Positions 16,829 to 25,572 are shown, counted from the stretch's first letter. The stretch is DNA of 64,000 nt from Acidobacteria bacterium Ga0077551 (GCA_001464545.1 LNFC01000012.1:1-64000), one strand, 5' to 3'. Notes: generated from the letters alone by a model not told the origin. Numbers and translations are program-made.

Positions 16829-19177
16829 ATGAAAACCAAACTTTCTCTCCTTGCCGGGGCGAGCTTCGTCACGCTTTGCCTGAGCGCAGCCATCTCCGCA
16901 TCCGCGCAGACTGCGCCGGCGGCAACCACCGAAGAGGAGGATCCGATCCTCCGTGCCGAGACGGTCGTGGTTCAGGGCGAGATCACCTATCGCAACCGCA
17001 GCGAAGAAACCGTCCAGACGCTCGAATATGGCCAGGACTATTTCCAGCGCTTCGAGCCGCTGACCGCCGGCGACGCCCTCAAGCGCGTGCCTTCGGTTAC
17101 CTTCCTGTCCGACGTGATCGAGAGCGACGGCGCACGTCTGCGCGGCCTCGACCCGGGCTACACCCAGATCCTCATCAACGGCGAAAAGGTTCCCGGTTCG
17201 AACGCCGACCGTTCCTTCTTCCTCGACCGCATCCCGGCCGAACTGATCGACCGCGTCGAAATCGTCCGCTCCTCGTCGGCCCGCCGTTCGGGTGACGCCC
17301 TTGCGGGTACACTGAACATCGTCCTGCGTGACGGCTACGAACTGGACGGCGGCTATATCCGCGTTGGCGGTCTGGCATTCGACGACGGCGAGTTCAAGGA
17401 AAGCCTCGGCGGCGTCTATGGCGGCGCAGTTGGTCCGGGCCGCCTTTTGCTCGGCGCAAACCTGCAGGGCCGTTACAACCCGAAACTCAAGTCTTCGCAG
17501 CGCTTCGGCGACAGCCCTGAGAATAACCCGACCTTCCGCGTCGATGATTTCGACAACCGCGAAGACCAGACCGACACGCGCGACGGCACGGATTACTCCT
17601 TCAACGCCGATTACAGCATCGATTCCGACGACGGCACCGACATCAACCTTTCCGGCTTCTACGTGAAGACCGAAAGGACTGAAGACGAACGTTCGTTCGA
17701 GTATGACGATCCGACCGCAATCACCGGTCCGGTGCGCCGCGCCGTTGCGGGCAACCTTCTGACCGACAATGCCAACCTCAACGAGATCAACCAGGAGAAC
17801 TACTCCCTGCGTGCGGTCGTCGAGGAAGAATGGGCGGCGGGTGAAACCACTCTGAAAGTCGGCCTCGCGAATTTCGACGAGAGCCAGTACGAGACGGAAG
17901 ACGAAATCGACTTTGATCGCACCACGCCGCGTTACACGGGCGATCTTACGATTGTCGGTATCGTCGATGAAGAGTTCTTCGGCGAATTCGCGCATGAGAT
18001 CGAGACCGGCGACAACACCGAGTTTGAGTTCGGCCTCTTCTATCAGGTTAAGCAACGCGACACCGACATTCGCACGCAGCGCAACCGGTTCAACGTACCG
18101 GTTGCCCTCCGCAATACCTGGGATCAATTCTCGAACAACCCGGAAGTGGCCCGGATCGGCTGGACGAACCTGCAGCCCGTTGTTGGTGGCCTGAGCCAGA
18201 TTGACGAGGAACGTTTCGACGGCTTTGCCGTGCTGAACGGCGAAAGCGGCCCCCTCGCCTGGGAAGCCGGCCTTCGCTACGAGAACACGACAGTCGACAT
18301 CACGGACCTCACCGTGGCTCCGGCCGATCGCGCCACGAACAACAACTTCTCGTTCTTGCTGCCTTCGGCTCACCTGAAGTATGACGTCACCGCTGCCGAC
18401 CGGATTTCCGCCTCCGTGGCGCGCACGGTCCGCCGGCCCAACTTCGACTTCATCTCGCCGGCGCTGCTAGAAGCCGAACTTGGCGACAACGACCTGCTCG
18501 GCAATCCGGACCTTGAGCCGGAAAGCGCCTGGGGCGCCGATCTCGGCTACGAGCGCCGCCTCGGTTCGGCCGGCGTGTTCGGGGTCAACCTGTTCTACCG
18601 CGACGTCAAAGACCTGGTTGAAGTCGCCAACACCGGCGTTGAAGGCTCGGAAGGGCCCGGCACCTTTGTGCTGCAGCCGCAGAACACCGGTGATGGCAGT
18701 GTCTACGGTATCGAACTCGACCTCTCCACGCCGCTGACCGTCGTTGGCCTCCCGAATACGGGTGCCTTCGCCAACTTCTCCTGGCTCGACAGCGATATCG
18801 AAGACGGGTTCGGATCGCGCCGCTTCAACGATCAATCCGAGTTCGTCTACAACTTCGGTTTCATCCACGACCTCGTTGCGTTGGACGCGGCTTTCGGCGC
18901 AACCTATCGCAAGCAGGGTGACGCTTTCGGCCGCGTGATCGGCGAAGAGATCACCACGTCTTATGGCGCCGACCTTGAAGTCTTCATCGAGAAACGCCTC
19001 GGTGACAGCTTCACGATCCGGGCCGTCGGCTCGAACCTGCTGAACGGTTCGAAGGACGAAGTGTTCAACAAGTTCACCACGATCCAGGACCAGATCGACC
19101 GCAGCTTTGACGAGTACGAACTCGAATCCGAAGAAGCCGGCCCGGTATTCCAGCTCATGGCCCGCTACGCTTTCTGA
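16829..19177 (+). CDS. TonB-dependent receptor (plug plus barrel), phosphate-locus
   Basis: 782 residues from the ATG at 16829 ('MKTKLSLLAGASF', a good signal peptide ending 'ASA'); the track start at 16793 adds 12 residues with no purpose. The plug domain covers about residues 55-165 ('GDALKRVPSVTFLSD', 'IPAELIDRVEIVRSS', 'GTLNIVLRDGY'), the barrel the rest, with 'NPDLEPESAW' and a terminal 'PVFQLMARYAF'. The barrel is strongly acidic. Its neighbours (phytase, phosphatase) and the Pho-box candidate suggest uptake of a phosphorylated compound or a product of phytate digestion; this is inference. A terminator follows. Confidence 0.93.
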   Translation: MKTKLSLLAGASFVTLCLSAAISASAQTAPAATTEEEDPILRAETVVVQGEITYRNRSEETVQTLEYGQDYFQRFEPLTAGDALKRVPSVTFLSDVIESDGARLRGLDPGYTQILINGEKVPGSNADRSFFLDRIPAELIDRVEIVRSSSARRSGDALAGTLNIVLRDGYELDGGYIRVGGLAFDDGEFKESLGGVYGGAVGPGRLLLGANLQGRYNPKLKSSQRFGDSPENNPTFRVDDFDNREDQTDTRDGTDYSFNADYSIDSDDGTDINLSGFYVKTERTEDERSFEYDDPTAITGPVRRAVAGNLLTDNANLNEINQENYSLRAVVEEEWAAGETTLKVGLANFDESQYETEDEIDFDRTTPRYTGDLTIVGIVDEEFFGEFAHEIETGDNTEFEFGLFYQVKQRDTDIRTQRNRFNVPVALRNTWDQFSNNPEVARIGWTNLQPVVGGLSQIDEERFDGFAVLNGESGPLAWEAGLRYENTTVDITDLTVAPADRATNNNFSFLLPSAHLKYDVTAADRISASVARTVRRPNFDFISPALLEAELGDNDLLGNPDLEPESAWGADLGYERRLGSAGVFGVNLFYRDVKDLVEVANTGVEGSEGPGTFVLQPQNTGDGSVYGIELDLSTPLTVVGLPNTGAFANFSWLDSDIEDGFGSRRFNDQSEFVYNFGFIHDLVALDAAFGATYRKQGDAFGRVIGEEITTSYGADLEVFIEKRLGDSFTIRAVGSNLLNGSKDEVFNKFTTIQDQIDRSFDEYELESEEAGPVFQLMARYAF

Positions 19178-19203
19178 TCCGGTCCTCAGCACACAGATGA
19201 AGG

Positions 19204-19238
19204 CGGGCCGCAGCACTTTGCTGCGGCCCGTTTTCGTT
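19204..19238 (+). terminator. Rho-independent terminator of the TonB receptor
   Basis: A perfect 12-bp stem (CGGGCCGCAGCA / TGCTGCGGCCCG) with a 3-base loop is followed by TTTTCGTT, 26 bases after the receptor stop. It lies just outside the convergent CHAD gene. Confidence 0.92.
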
Positions 19239-19243
19239 GGGGC

Positions 19244-20113
19244 TCAGCCCCGCGTCTTTGACCAGGCCGCCAGCCGGGCGGTATAGGCGCGCGGCTTCTC
19301 GCCCGCGAGGCGGCGCGAAGTGCCTAAGGCTCGGCGCAACGCGCGGCGGCGGGCTTTGGCGATCAACGCCAGCGCGGTCGCGGCATCGGGTTTGGCAAGC
19401 AGATGCACCGGCACGTCGATTAGGGCGGCTTCCAGCAGGCCGAGATCGCGCCAGTCGCCGAGATCATCGCAGAGCCGTTCGGCCGCAGCGGCGTAGCCGT
19501 CCATCACTTCCGGAAAGGCGCCGCGCAGCAGCAGCGTCTGGTACCAGTGATCCTTCGCGCGTTTGCGGAACTCATGCACGGGCTCTTCGTCCCGGGCGCG
19601 CCGTGCCGCTTCGAAGGACTTGCGGAACCGGCGATGGCTGCGCTGCAGGCCCGGCGCGAGGGCGTGCCAGCCGGTTTGCGTCAGCGTCCAGGATTGCGCG
19701 CGCCCGGCCGCTGCGGCCATCTCTCCGGCGAAGGTTCCCAGCAGGCGTTTCTGCGCGGCGGTGCCAGCAGCGCGGCGCTTGTTGAGGGCAGCGCCAAGGT
19801 TAGCGGAGACGTCCTCCGGCAGGTCCAGCCGGGCCAGCGTTTCGGCCAAGGCGCCCTTGTCTCTCAGCGCGGACAGGCGGGCCGCCGCGTCCCGCAGGAC
19901 GGCGATCTCTTCGCGGGCCTCCGGGAAAACCGGCGCGACCAGGCGCAGCAGGGCGCGCAGCCGTTTGGTCGCCTTGCGGCCTTCATGCACCTTGCGGGGA
20001 AGCGGCACTGACTTGTCCGCCAGTGCTGAGCCAATGGCCGCGAACTCCTCCGCCGCAATCCTGCGCAGGGCTTCGGTCGTCGACGCGTCGCCTGACTTGA
20101 ACCTGTAGGCCAT
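19244..20113 (-). CDS. CHAD domain protein
   Basis: 289 residues from the ATG at 20113. The CHAD domain spans nearly the whole protein, with the two conserved histidine/basic helices 'VHEGRKATKRLRALLRL' near residue 42 and 'VHEFRKRAKDHWYQ' near 178. CHAD proteins are all-helical and bind polyphosphate through basic residues. No CYTH triphosphatase domain is fused here or encoded next to it, unlike many family members. Location is probably cytoplasmic, perhaps on polyphosphate granules. Its place beside the phosphate locus and the PHA depolymerase is suggestive but may be chance. Confidence 0.88.
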   Translation of the reverse strand: MAYRFKSGDASTTEALRRIAAEEFAAIGSALADKSVPLPRKVHEGRKATKRLRALLRLVAPVFPEAREEIAVLRDAAARLSALRDKGALAETLARLDLPEDVSANLGAALNKRRAAGTAAQKRLLGTFAGEMAAAAGRAQSWTLTQTGWHALAPGLQRSHRRFRKSFEAARRARDEEPVHEFRKRAKDHWYQTLLLRGAFPEVMDGYAAAAERLCDDLGDWRDLGLLEAALIDVPVHLLAKPDAATALALIAKARRRALRRALGTSRRLAGEKPRAYTARLAAWSKTRG

Positions 20114-20268
20114 CGTGTCGCCGGACCTCCTCGCGCCCAGATTGCACAGGCAAATCCGCGCCGCCAATGCTCTCGCGCGGGCGGCGACTACAAGAATCTG
20201 GAGGGTTTATGCCGGCCCGCCTTTAGGCCCTTCCCGAACGCAGGCGAATCCGCCGATACAGCTGGTCC

Positions 20269-20691
20269 ATGCCCGAAACCCTGCAATCTGTCCTGAACAA
20301 TCTCGCCCTGATGGCCTGCGCGCTGGCCATCGGCGCCTCCTGGGTGGCCGCGATCGTGTCGCCCAATTGCAGCTTCGACAAGCTGACGGGCGCGCGCGCT
20401 GACGGGCACGTGCGCGAACTCATCCACCGGACAAGCCCGCAGCTGGGCTTCCTGATGGCGCTGGCCGGCGGCCTGTTCCTGTTTGCCTCGAGCCTCGTAT
20501 CCGGCATCGTGGCGCTCGTCGCAGCGTTCGGTTTCTACGCAACCCGGATGATGCTGGCGCCGAAGGAAGGCAAGAATGCCCCCGGTGTGCGCACCAAGCG
20601 CAAGGAACAGCGCGGCACTTCGGTCGGCCTGATCCTGATGTTTACGGCGACCTCGCTGATCGCCGCCATCCTGGGGCTCTTCGGGCTTTAG
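20269..20691 (+). CDS. Small integral membrane protein of unknown function
   Basis: 140 residues with about four predicted membrane segments (residues roughly 10-30, 60-78, 78-95 and 120-138) and a basic loop 'RTKRKEQRG' before the last. I do not recognise the family. It is divergent from the CHAD gene (155 bases between) and convergent with the next small membrane protein, the two stop codons overlapping by 4 bases (TTAG). Such a tight tail-to-tail overlap suggests both frames are real. Confidence 0.7.
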   Translation: MPETLQSVLNNLALMACALAIGASWVAAIVSPNCSFDKLTGARADGHVRELIHRTSPQLGFLMALAGGLFLFASSLVSGIVALVAAFGFYATRMMLAPKEGKNAPGVRTKRKEQRGTSVGLILMFTATSLIAAILGLFGL

Positions 20692-21029
20692 CCCTTCACC
20701 AGCCAGAGACAGCCGATTTCGTGCAACTGGCGGAAGCTCTCGGTCGAGCGCTCCGTTGCTGCGCGTGCGAGGCGCCCGGCGGTTTTCCGGTTCACCGCCA
20801 GCATCAGCACGCAAACCAGCACGCCCACACCGGCCGTCCACCAGCCCACGGGCAGGGCGGCCAACACGCCGATCAGGACGGCCAGATAGGCCAGCGCGTC
20901 CAGCACGCGGATCCGCACATCGAGGCCCCGGCCGAACGGTTTCAGCAATTCCGGCTGGCGGTGCAGCGCTTCGGCATCGATGGCAAAATGGGTGCCCGGC
21001 GTCTTTTCGAACACCAGAGCGCGGGTCAT
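20688..21029 (-). CDS. Small membrane protein of unknown function
   Basis: 113 residues from the ATG at 21029 ('MTRALVFEKTPGTHFAIDAEAL'). A hydrophilic N-terminus of about 40 residues precedes two adjacent membrane segments (about 45-63 and 65-82), then a basic amphipathic C-terminus. No family is recognised. The longer track start adds a Cys/His-containing stretch that looks like upstream leader. Its TAA stop overlaps the TAG of the convergent gene. Confidence 0.6.
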   Translation of the reverse strand: MTRALVFEKTPGTHFAIDAEALHRQPELLKPFGRGLDVRIRVLDALAYLAVLIGVLAALPVGWWTAGVGVLVCVLMLAVNRKTAGRLARAATERSTESFRQLHEIGCLWLVKG

Positions 21030-21271
21030 CCGTCCGCCATCGTGGGGGTTCGGTCGGCAGCTCAGGAACATCGCAAATCCCTCCTGTTTCGGCCCAGCCC
21101 CTGCAGTTTTAGCAGGGCCGCCTGAGGGCGGTGTTCTTCTGGGAGGCGAAAATTGTCACTTTTTCAGCACTTTGTGTTCACCATCGAAAATTGCGCGCGT
21201 CTGGCGAGGCCCATTGCGGGATCGCAATCCCCGGCTTACGCTGCACTGCAACATGAAGGGCAGGTTACACG

Positions 21272-22537
21272 ATGCTGTATTCCCTTGTCGAAATGAACCG
21301 GGTCGCGATGGCGCCCATGCGTCTGGCCGCCAAGGCGGGCCGGGCCGCGCTGGCGTCGCCTCTGAACCCGCTTGGGCAGACAAGTTACGGCAAGTCCCTC
21401 GCCGCCATGGCAGACGTTTTCGAGAGCGCGACCCGCTATTACGGCAAGCCCGAATGGCGCATCGACAATGTGCGCATCAACAGTGTGACGGTCCCGGTGA
21501 CGCCGGAAGTCGCCTGGCGCTCGCCCTGGTGCGGCCTCGTCCACTTCAAGAAGGATGCGGACATCCTCGCCTCCTGCCGCCGCCCCGGCGCGGCGCCGTT
21601 GCCCCGCCTGCTGATCGTTGCGCCGCTGTCCGGGCACTACGCGACGCTGCTGCGTGGCACGGTCGAAGGTTTCCTGGCAACGCATGACGTCTACATCACC
21701 GACTGGACCGACGCGCGCATGTCGCCTGTCTGGCTCGGCCGGTTCGACCTTGACGACTATATAGACCATGTCCGGAAGATGCTGACGCATCTTGGCGGCG
21801 GCGCGCATGTGCTCGCCGTCTGCCAGCCCGGCCCGCCGGTGCTCGCAGCCATCTCGATGATGGCGGAGGAAGAAGATCCCGCGCTGCCGGCCACGATGAC
21901 GTTCATGGGCTCGCCGATTGATGCGCGCCTTTCGCCGACCGTGCCGAACAAGCTGGCCGAAGAGCGCCCCTTCTCCTGGTTCGAGGAGAACATGATCCAC
22001 ACGGTGCCGGGTCCCTATCCGGGCATGCTGCGCCGCGTCTATCCGGGCTTCGTGCAACTCTCCTCGTTCATGAACATGAACTGGGGCCGGCATGTCGATG
22101 CGCAGTGGAAATTCTTCAACCACCTCGTCGGCGGCGACGGCGACAGCGCCGGCAAGCACCGCGAGTTCTATGACGAATACCTCTCGGTGCTCGACCTGAC
22201 CGAAGAGTTCTACCTGCAGACCATCCAGCGCGTGTTCCAGGAGCACCACCTGCCGCGCGGCATTTACAATTATCGCGGCAACCGCATCGTCAAGCCATCC
22301 GCCATCCGCACCGTCGCGCTGATGACGGTGGAAGGCGAGAAGGACGATATCTCCGGCATCGGCCAGACGCAGGCCGCGCATGATATCTGCACCAACATCC
22401 CGAAAGACATGCGTTCGGACTATATCCAGCCCGGCGTCGGCCATTACGGCGTGTTCAACGGCTCACGTTTCGAAACCGAGATTGCGCCGCGCGTCACGCA
22501 GTTCACGCGCCGTTTCGCCAGCCGCCCGGCCGAGTAA
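21272..22537 (+). CDS. phaZ: Intracellular polyhydroxyalkanoate depolymerase
   Basis: 421 residues. The alpha/beta hydrolase fold has a cysteine nucleophile in the lipase-box-like 'VCQPGPPVLA' near residue 190, with candidate triad Asp in 'EGEKDDISG' and His in 'GVGHYGVFNG'. The N-terminal 'MLYSLVEMNRVAMAPMR' is typical of the intracellular PhaZ family, which has no signal peptide. It degrades stored short-chain PHA (such as polyhydroxybutyrate) to release carbon. No phasin or synthase gene is adjacent. The stop is followed within 24 bases by structured repeat copy A. Confidence 0.92.
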   Translation: MLYSLVEMNRVAMAPMRLAAKAGRAALASPLNPLGQTSYGKSLAAMADVFESATRYYGKPEWRIDNVRINSVTVPVTPEVAWRSPWCGLVHFKKDADILASCRRPGAAPLPRLLIVAPLSGHYATLLRGTVEGFLATHDVYITDWTDARMSPVWLGRFDLDDYIDHVRKMLTHLGGGAHVLAVCQPGPPVLAAISMMAEEEDPALPATMTFMGSPIDARLSPTVPNKLAEERPFSWFEENMIHTVPGPYPGMLRRVYPGFVQLSSFMNMNWGRHVDAQWKFFNHLVGGDGDSAGKHREFYDEYLSVLDLTEEFYLQTIQRVFQEHHLPRGIYNYRGNRIVKPSAIRTVALMTVEGEKDDISGIGQTQAAHDICTNIPKDMRSDYIQPGVGHYGVFNGSRFETEIAPRVTQFTRRFASRPAE

Positions 22538-22560
22538 GCTGCAGCGGCTCCCAAGAAGCG

Positions 22561-22668
22561 CTAGAGCGATGTCCGCTCAAGTGGGTACCGGTTGAGCGGA
22601 AGACATCGCGACAAAACAAGAAACCAGAGCCGGCGACCTGATTCCATCAGATCGCGCCCGGCTCTAGG
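22561..22668 (+). repeat. Structured 108-bp repeat, copy A
   Basis: Ends are CTAGAGC and GCTCTAG(G). Inside are two hairpins: GCGATGT plus CCGCTCAA pairing with TTGAGCGG and ACATCGC, and AGAGCCGG pairing with CCGGCTCT around a CTGAT/ATCAG inner stem. Copy B at 24307 aligns without gaps and in the same orientation; I count 86 of 108 identical bases. The TAG stop of the cysteine-synthase-like gene (22664-22666, minus strand) lies inside the right end of this element. Confidence 0.85.
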
Positions 22669-23737
22669 CGCCGCAGCAGGACGCATCAAAGTCCAGCAGC
22701 TCGATATCGGGGCCGAGATCGCCGTCCTTCGCGGGCTCCTCGGCGGCGAGCGCAGTCGAGAGATACTTCTTGTTGTCATCGCAGAACACAGTAGCGACGC
22801 AGGCGCGGGCATCCAGCCGTTCGGCCGCCATCACGGCGCCGATCAGGTTCGCACCGGATGATATGCCGACAGCCAGTCCCAGTTCGCGCGCCAGCCGCTG
22901 CGCCATGCGGATAGCATCACCATCCGAGACGGCGATCACATCGTTCAGTGCACTGAAGTTCACGAGCGCCGGTATGAAATCATCCGAAATCCCCTGGATG
23001 CGGTGGCTGCCCACCTTGTGACCGGTCGAGAGGGTGGGGGATTCTTTCGGCTCCAGCGGATGGATACGCACGCCGGGGTGCACAGCGCGCAGGGCTGCGC
23101 CAACTCCCATCACCGTGCCGCCTGTCCCGACGCCCGCAACGAACGCGTCCGGGGTAAGACCCAGGCAGGCGAGCTGCGCCAGAAGCTCCGGACCCGTCGT
23201 TTCGAGATGCGCACGTGAATTGTCACCATTTGAAAACTGGCAGGGCAGGAACACGTCATTGCGCGCGGCGGCCAGTTGCTGCGTGGCGGCAATGGCGCCG
23301 AGGAAGCCGCCGTCGGCCCGGCTGATCAGGTTGAGGCGCGCGTCCAGGCTGCGCAGCAGGGACTTGCGCTCGTCGCTCATCCAGTCGGGCATGAAGATCT
23401 CTACCGGATGGCCCAGCGCCCGGCCGAGCGCGGCGAGGGCGATACCGGCGTTCCCGCTGGTCGCCTCGGCAATCGTGTCGCCAGGTTGCAGGGCGCCGGA
23501 GCGATAGGCGCGCGTCAGGATCGAGAGCGCCATCCGGTCCTTGATCGAGCCGGTGAGATTGTAATGCTCAGCCTTGGCATGGATCACGTGCTCGCGGCTA
23601 CGATAGCGCAGGCGGATGGAAATCAGCGGTGTGCGCCCGATCAGCGCGCCAAGGCTGCGCAGGCGCGCCGGTTCGCAAGTCGGCAGGGGTGGGACCGTCA
23701 GGCGGGCGGACGAGGTTCGGAGGGGCAGTGCGGACAT
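22664..23737 (-). CDS. PLP-dependent cysteine synthase-like enzyme (possible cysteine desulfhydrase)
   Basis: 357 residues from the ATG at 23737; the GTG at 23779 is an alternative. Fold-type II PLP motifs are present: the lysine in '[11 protein letters not shown]' near residue 60, '[12 protein letters not shown]' near 92, and '[12 protein letters not shown]' near 195. It has the CysK/CysM fold, but a tail of about 40 residues ends in '[10 protein letters not shown]'. The divergent Lrp/AsnC regulator suggests amino-acid-responsive control, which fits cysteine breakdown (as in Cds1-type desulfhydrases) at least as well as synthesis. The activity cannot be decided by sequence alone. The TAG stop is part of repeat copy A. 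Confidence 0.85.
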   Translation of the reverse strand: MSALPLRTSSARLTVPPLPTCEPARLRSLGALIGRTPLISIRLRYRSREHVIHAKAEHYNLTGSIKDRMALSILTRAYRSGALQPGDTIAEATSGNAGIALAALGRALGHPVEIFMPDWMSDERKSLLRSLDARLNLISRADGGFLGAIAATQQLAAARNDVFLPCQFSNGDNSRAHLETTGPELLAQLACLGLTPDAFVAGVGTGGTVMGVGAALRAVHPGVRIHPLEPKESPTLSTGHKVGSHRIQGISDDFIPALVNFSALNDVIAVSDGDAIRMAQRLARELGLAVGISSGANLIGAVMAAERLDARACVATVFCDDNKKYLSTALAAEEPAKDGDLGPDIELLDFDASCCGA

Positions 23738-23794
23738 GAAGCGCTCCAGCGGTAGAGGCGCATCATGCAGCCGCTTCACTGCGGGATCATTCTA

Positions 23795-23834
23795 GAAAAT
23801 TGGACGGAAAGGCTCTGGAATAGTAAGAATTTTC
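23795..23834. promoter_or_regulatory. Candidate Lrp-type operator in the divergent promoter region
   Basis: GAAAATT at 23795 and AATTTTC at 23828 form a perfect 7-base inverted repeat with 26 bases between. The region is AT-rich compared with its surroundings. It lies between the divergent enzyme and regulator starts, where the Lrp protein would be expected to bind. Confidence 0.35.
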
Positions 23835-23851
23835 GGATAATAGTGCCAGAT

Positions 23852-24310
23852 ATGGAAAATATTGATGATACCGACAAGCTGCTGCTGCGGGCCTTGCAGG
23901 CGGATGCCAGTGAATCGCTCGAGACATTGGCCGCCCGCGCCAGCATTTCGGTCAACACCTGCTGGCGGCGGGTCAAGCGGCTGGAAGAGGCGGGTATCCT
24001 GCAGAAGAGGGTGGCCCTGATCGATCCTGAGCGCGTCGGTCTAGGCCAAACGGTCTTCGTCGCGATCCGCACGCGAGAGCATTCGGCGGGCTGGGTCGAG
24101 CGATTCGCGAAAGCCGTGCGCGCGATTCCAGAAGTCGTCGAGTTCTACCGCATGGCAGGTGACGTGGACTATCTGTTGAAGGTTCAGGTGGGCAGCGTCC
24201 AGGATTATGACCGGGTCTACCGCGACCTTATCAGCCGCATTGATCTGGCGGATGTCAGCGCGACATTCGCGATGGAGTGTATCAAGAACACAACCGAGCT
24301 GCCGCTCTAG
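23852..24310 (+). CDS. Lrp/AsnC family transcriptional regulator
   Basis: 152 residues from the ATG at 23852. An N-terminal helix-turn-helix (about residues 5-50, 'DDTDKLLLRALQADA', then 'SVNTCWRRVKRLEEAGIL') is followed by the RAM ligand domain ('VPEVVEFYRMAGDVDYLLKV' pattern near 100). These proteins form octamers that sense amino acids and often control a divergent gene, here the cysteine-synthase-like enzyme. The start has no strong ribosome site. The TAG stop is supplied by the first four bases of repeat copy B. Confidence 0.92.
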   Translation: MENIDDTDKLLLRALQADASESLETLAARASISVNTCWRRVKRLEEAGILQKRVALIDPERVGLGQTVFVAIRTREHSAGWVERFAKAVRAIPEVVEFYRMAGDVDYLLKVQVGSVQDYDRVYRDLISRIDLADVSATFAMECIKNTTELPL

Positions 24311-24414
24311 AGCAAATTCCGCTCAAGTGGCCGCCGGTTGAGCGAAGGAGTTTGCGACCAAACAAGCAACTGGAGCAAGCGATCTGATTGCATCAGATCG
24401 CGCCTTGCTCTGGG
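24307..24414 (+). repeat. Structured 108-bp repeat, copy B
   Basis: Same length and orientation as copy A. Both hairpins are kept although the arms differ: GCAAATT pairs with AGTTTGC where copy A has GCGATGT with ACATCGC, and GAGCAAG pairs with CTTGCTC where copy A has GAGCCGG with CCGGCTC. The inner stem CGATCTGAT / ATCAGATCG is perfect here. The left-end CTAG provides the lrp stop codon. Confidence 0.85.
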
Positions 24415-24426
24415 TCTGCGCTCCGC

Positions 24427-24585
24427 CTACGGAGTGATCTCGGCTGGCCCGGTCGCTGCACCGCTCCCGAACTTGGCTTCGTGACGCTCCATGGCCGGCA
24501 TCGCGAGAGTGGTCGACACCACCGCCGCAATCGCGGCGCCGATGGCCGCGCCGATCACCTGCCGGACATTCTTCGATAGTTGCAC
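24427..24585 (-). CDS. Small membrane protein, GTG start
   Basis: 52 residues from a GTG at 24585, preceded by GGGGAG. The track ORF with a start at 24792 mostly overlaps the ZIP gene and is a shadow; this shorter frame begins after it. One glycine/alanine-rich membrane segment ('VIGAAIGAAIAAVVSTTLAM') is flanked by a basic N-terminus and polar C-terminus. It lies 83 bases after the ZIP transporter stop on the same strand. No family is recognised. Confidence 0.45.
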   Translation of the reverse strand: MQLSKNVRQVIGAAIGAAIAAVVSTTLAMPAMERHEAKFGSGAATGPAEITP

Positions 24586-24667
24586 CGTGTGCTCCCCCGC
24601 CTTGTCTGGACCGGGGCCGTGCAAACTGTATGCCGGACAGGCAGGCGCTGGCGCCGGCGGGGTCCGC

Positions 24668-25489
24668 TCAGTGTGCCGGCGGCGCCGGTGTGCCGGGTGT
24701 GCGGAAGTCGATCTCCGTGTGATCATGGCCATGACCATGGTTATCAAGCACGCCGTGATCGTGGATCGGCAGCGCCAAGACGGCGAGCGCAAACACCACG
24801 CCTGCCCCGAGCGAGCCCATCGCCCGGACCGGCGAGACTTCCTTCAGCGGCTCCATCATCGGCCCGGTCGCGACATAGATCAGCAAGCCCGCCGACAAGG
24901 CATAGAGCGCCGTGATAGTGCCCGCGCCGAGCCCGTTGACGAACAGTCCGGAGACCAGCGCGCCCAGCGGCGTGGTCGCGGCGGCGGCAATGAAAGCCCA
25001 GACGAGGGCCTCCTTCACCTTGAAGCCGTGCCGCGACAGGATCGCGAACGCGATGATGCCTTCGGCAAACTCGTGCAGGATCAGACCCAGAGACGCATAC
25101 ACACCTGACTGGAAGCTCGCCGCGAACGAAACCGAATAGATCACGCCATCAAAAAACGAATGGACACCCACGGCGAGCAAGGGCGTGAAGGCCTCCGCCC
25201 GGGCTTGCCCCGCGCGCTCCGGAAAGTAGGTGCGCATCGCAAAGCTGAGCAGCAGGCCGGCGAAGAATCCGCCCAGCACGAACTTCGCCGCGCCATGTCC
25301 CGCGCCCAGCGCTTCGGGCACGATGTGCAACAGGCTCATCGTGATCAGCATGCCGCCGGCGGCAAGCGCAAACAGGCCGGACTGGCGCGCCGACCATTCG
25401 CTGCGCAGCGCCACGGCGGCGAGCCCCAGCGATGTCACGACAGCGGCGAGCAGGCCAAAGGATACGGCGGCCTGTAAGGAGAGGGGCAT
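24668..25489 (-). CDS. ZIP family divalent metal transporter
   Basis: 273 residues with about eight membrane segments. The ZIP metal-site motifs are present: 'VGVHSFFDGVIYS' near residue 110 (segment 4) and 'LILHEFAEGIIAF' near 135 (segment 5). A histidine-rich C-terminal tail ('HDHGVLDNHGHGHDH') could bind zinc. It should import zinc (or iron/manganese) across the inner membrane. It is divergent from a DUF2796-ABC-DUF3299 operon, and a Zur-box candidate lies between them, which points to zinc. Confidence 0.92.
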   Translation of the reverse strand: MPLSLQAAVSFGLLAAVVTSLGLAAVALRSEWSARQSGLFALAAGGMLITMSLLHIVPEALGAGHGAAKFVLGGFFAGLLLSFAMRTYFPERAGQARAEAFTPLLAVGVHSFFDGVIYSVSFAASFQSGVYASLGLILHEFAEGIIAFAILSRHGFKVKEALVWAFIAAAATTPLGALVSGLFVNGLGAGTITALYALSAGLLIYVATGPMMEPLKEVSPVRAMGSLGAGVVFALAVLALPIHDHGVLDNHGHGHDHTEIDFRTPGTPAPPAH

Positions 25490-25554
25490 CGGGGTTAAAC
25501 AGTCCTGCTGGCAACGCAGCGCCGCGCCCGGGCAGGTCCGGAAGGTGCTTGCGA

Positions 25555-25572
25555 GAAGTGTTATAATGTTTC
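25555..25572. promoter_or_regulatory. Candidate Zur box between divergent zinc genes
   Basis: GAAGTGTTATAATGTTTC is an imperfect palindrome around TTATAA and contains the GTTATAAT core of alphaproteobacterial Zur sites. It also contains a TATAAT that could be a -10 box, 72 bases before the DUF2796 start, and lies 66 bases before the ZIP start on the other strand. Binding here could control both directions. Confidence 0.5.

Noticed and set aside
22561-24414. Composite transposon bounded by the two 108-bp repeats
   Set aside because: Repeats are in direct orientation, only about 80% identical, and no transposase or target duplication is visible.
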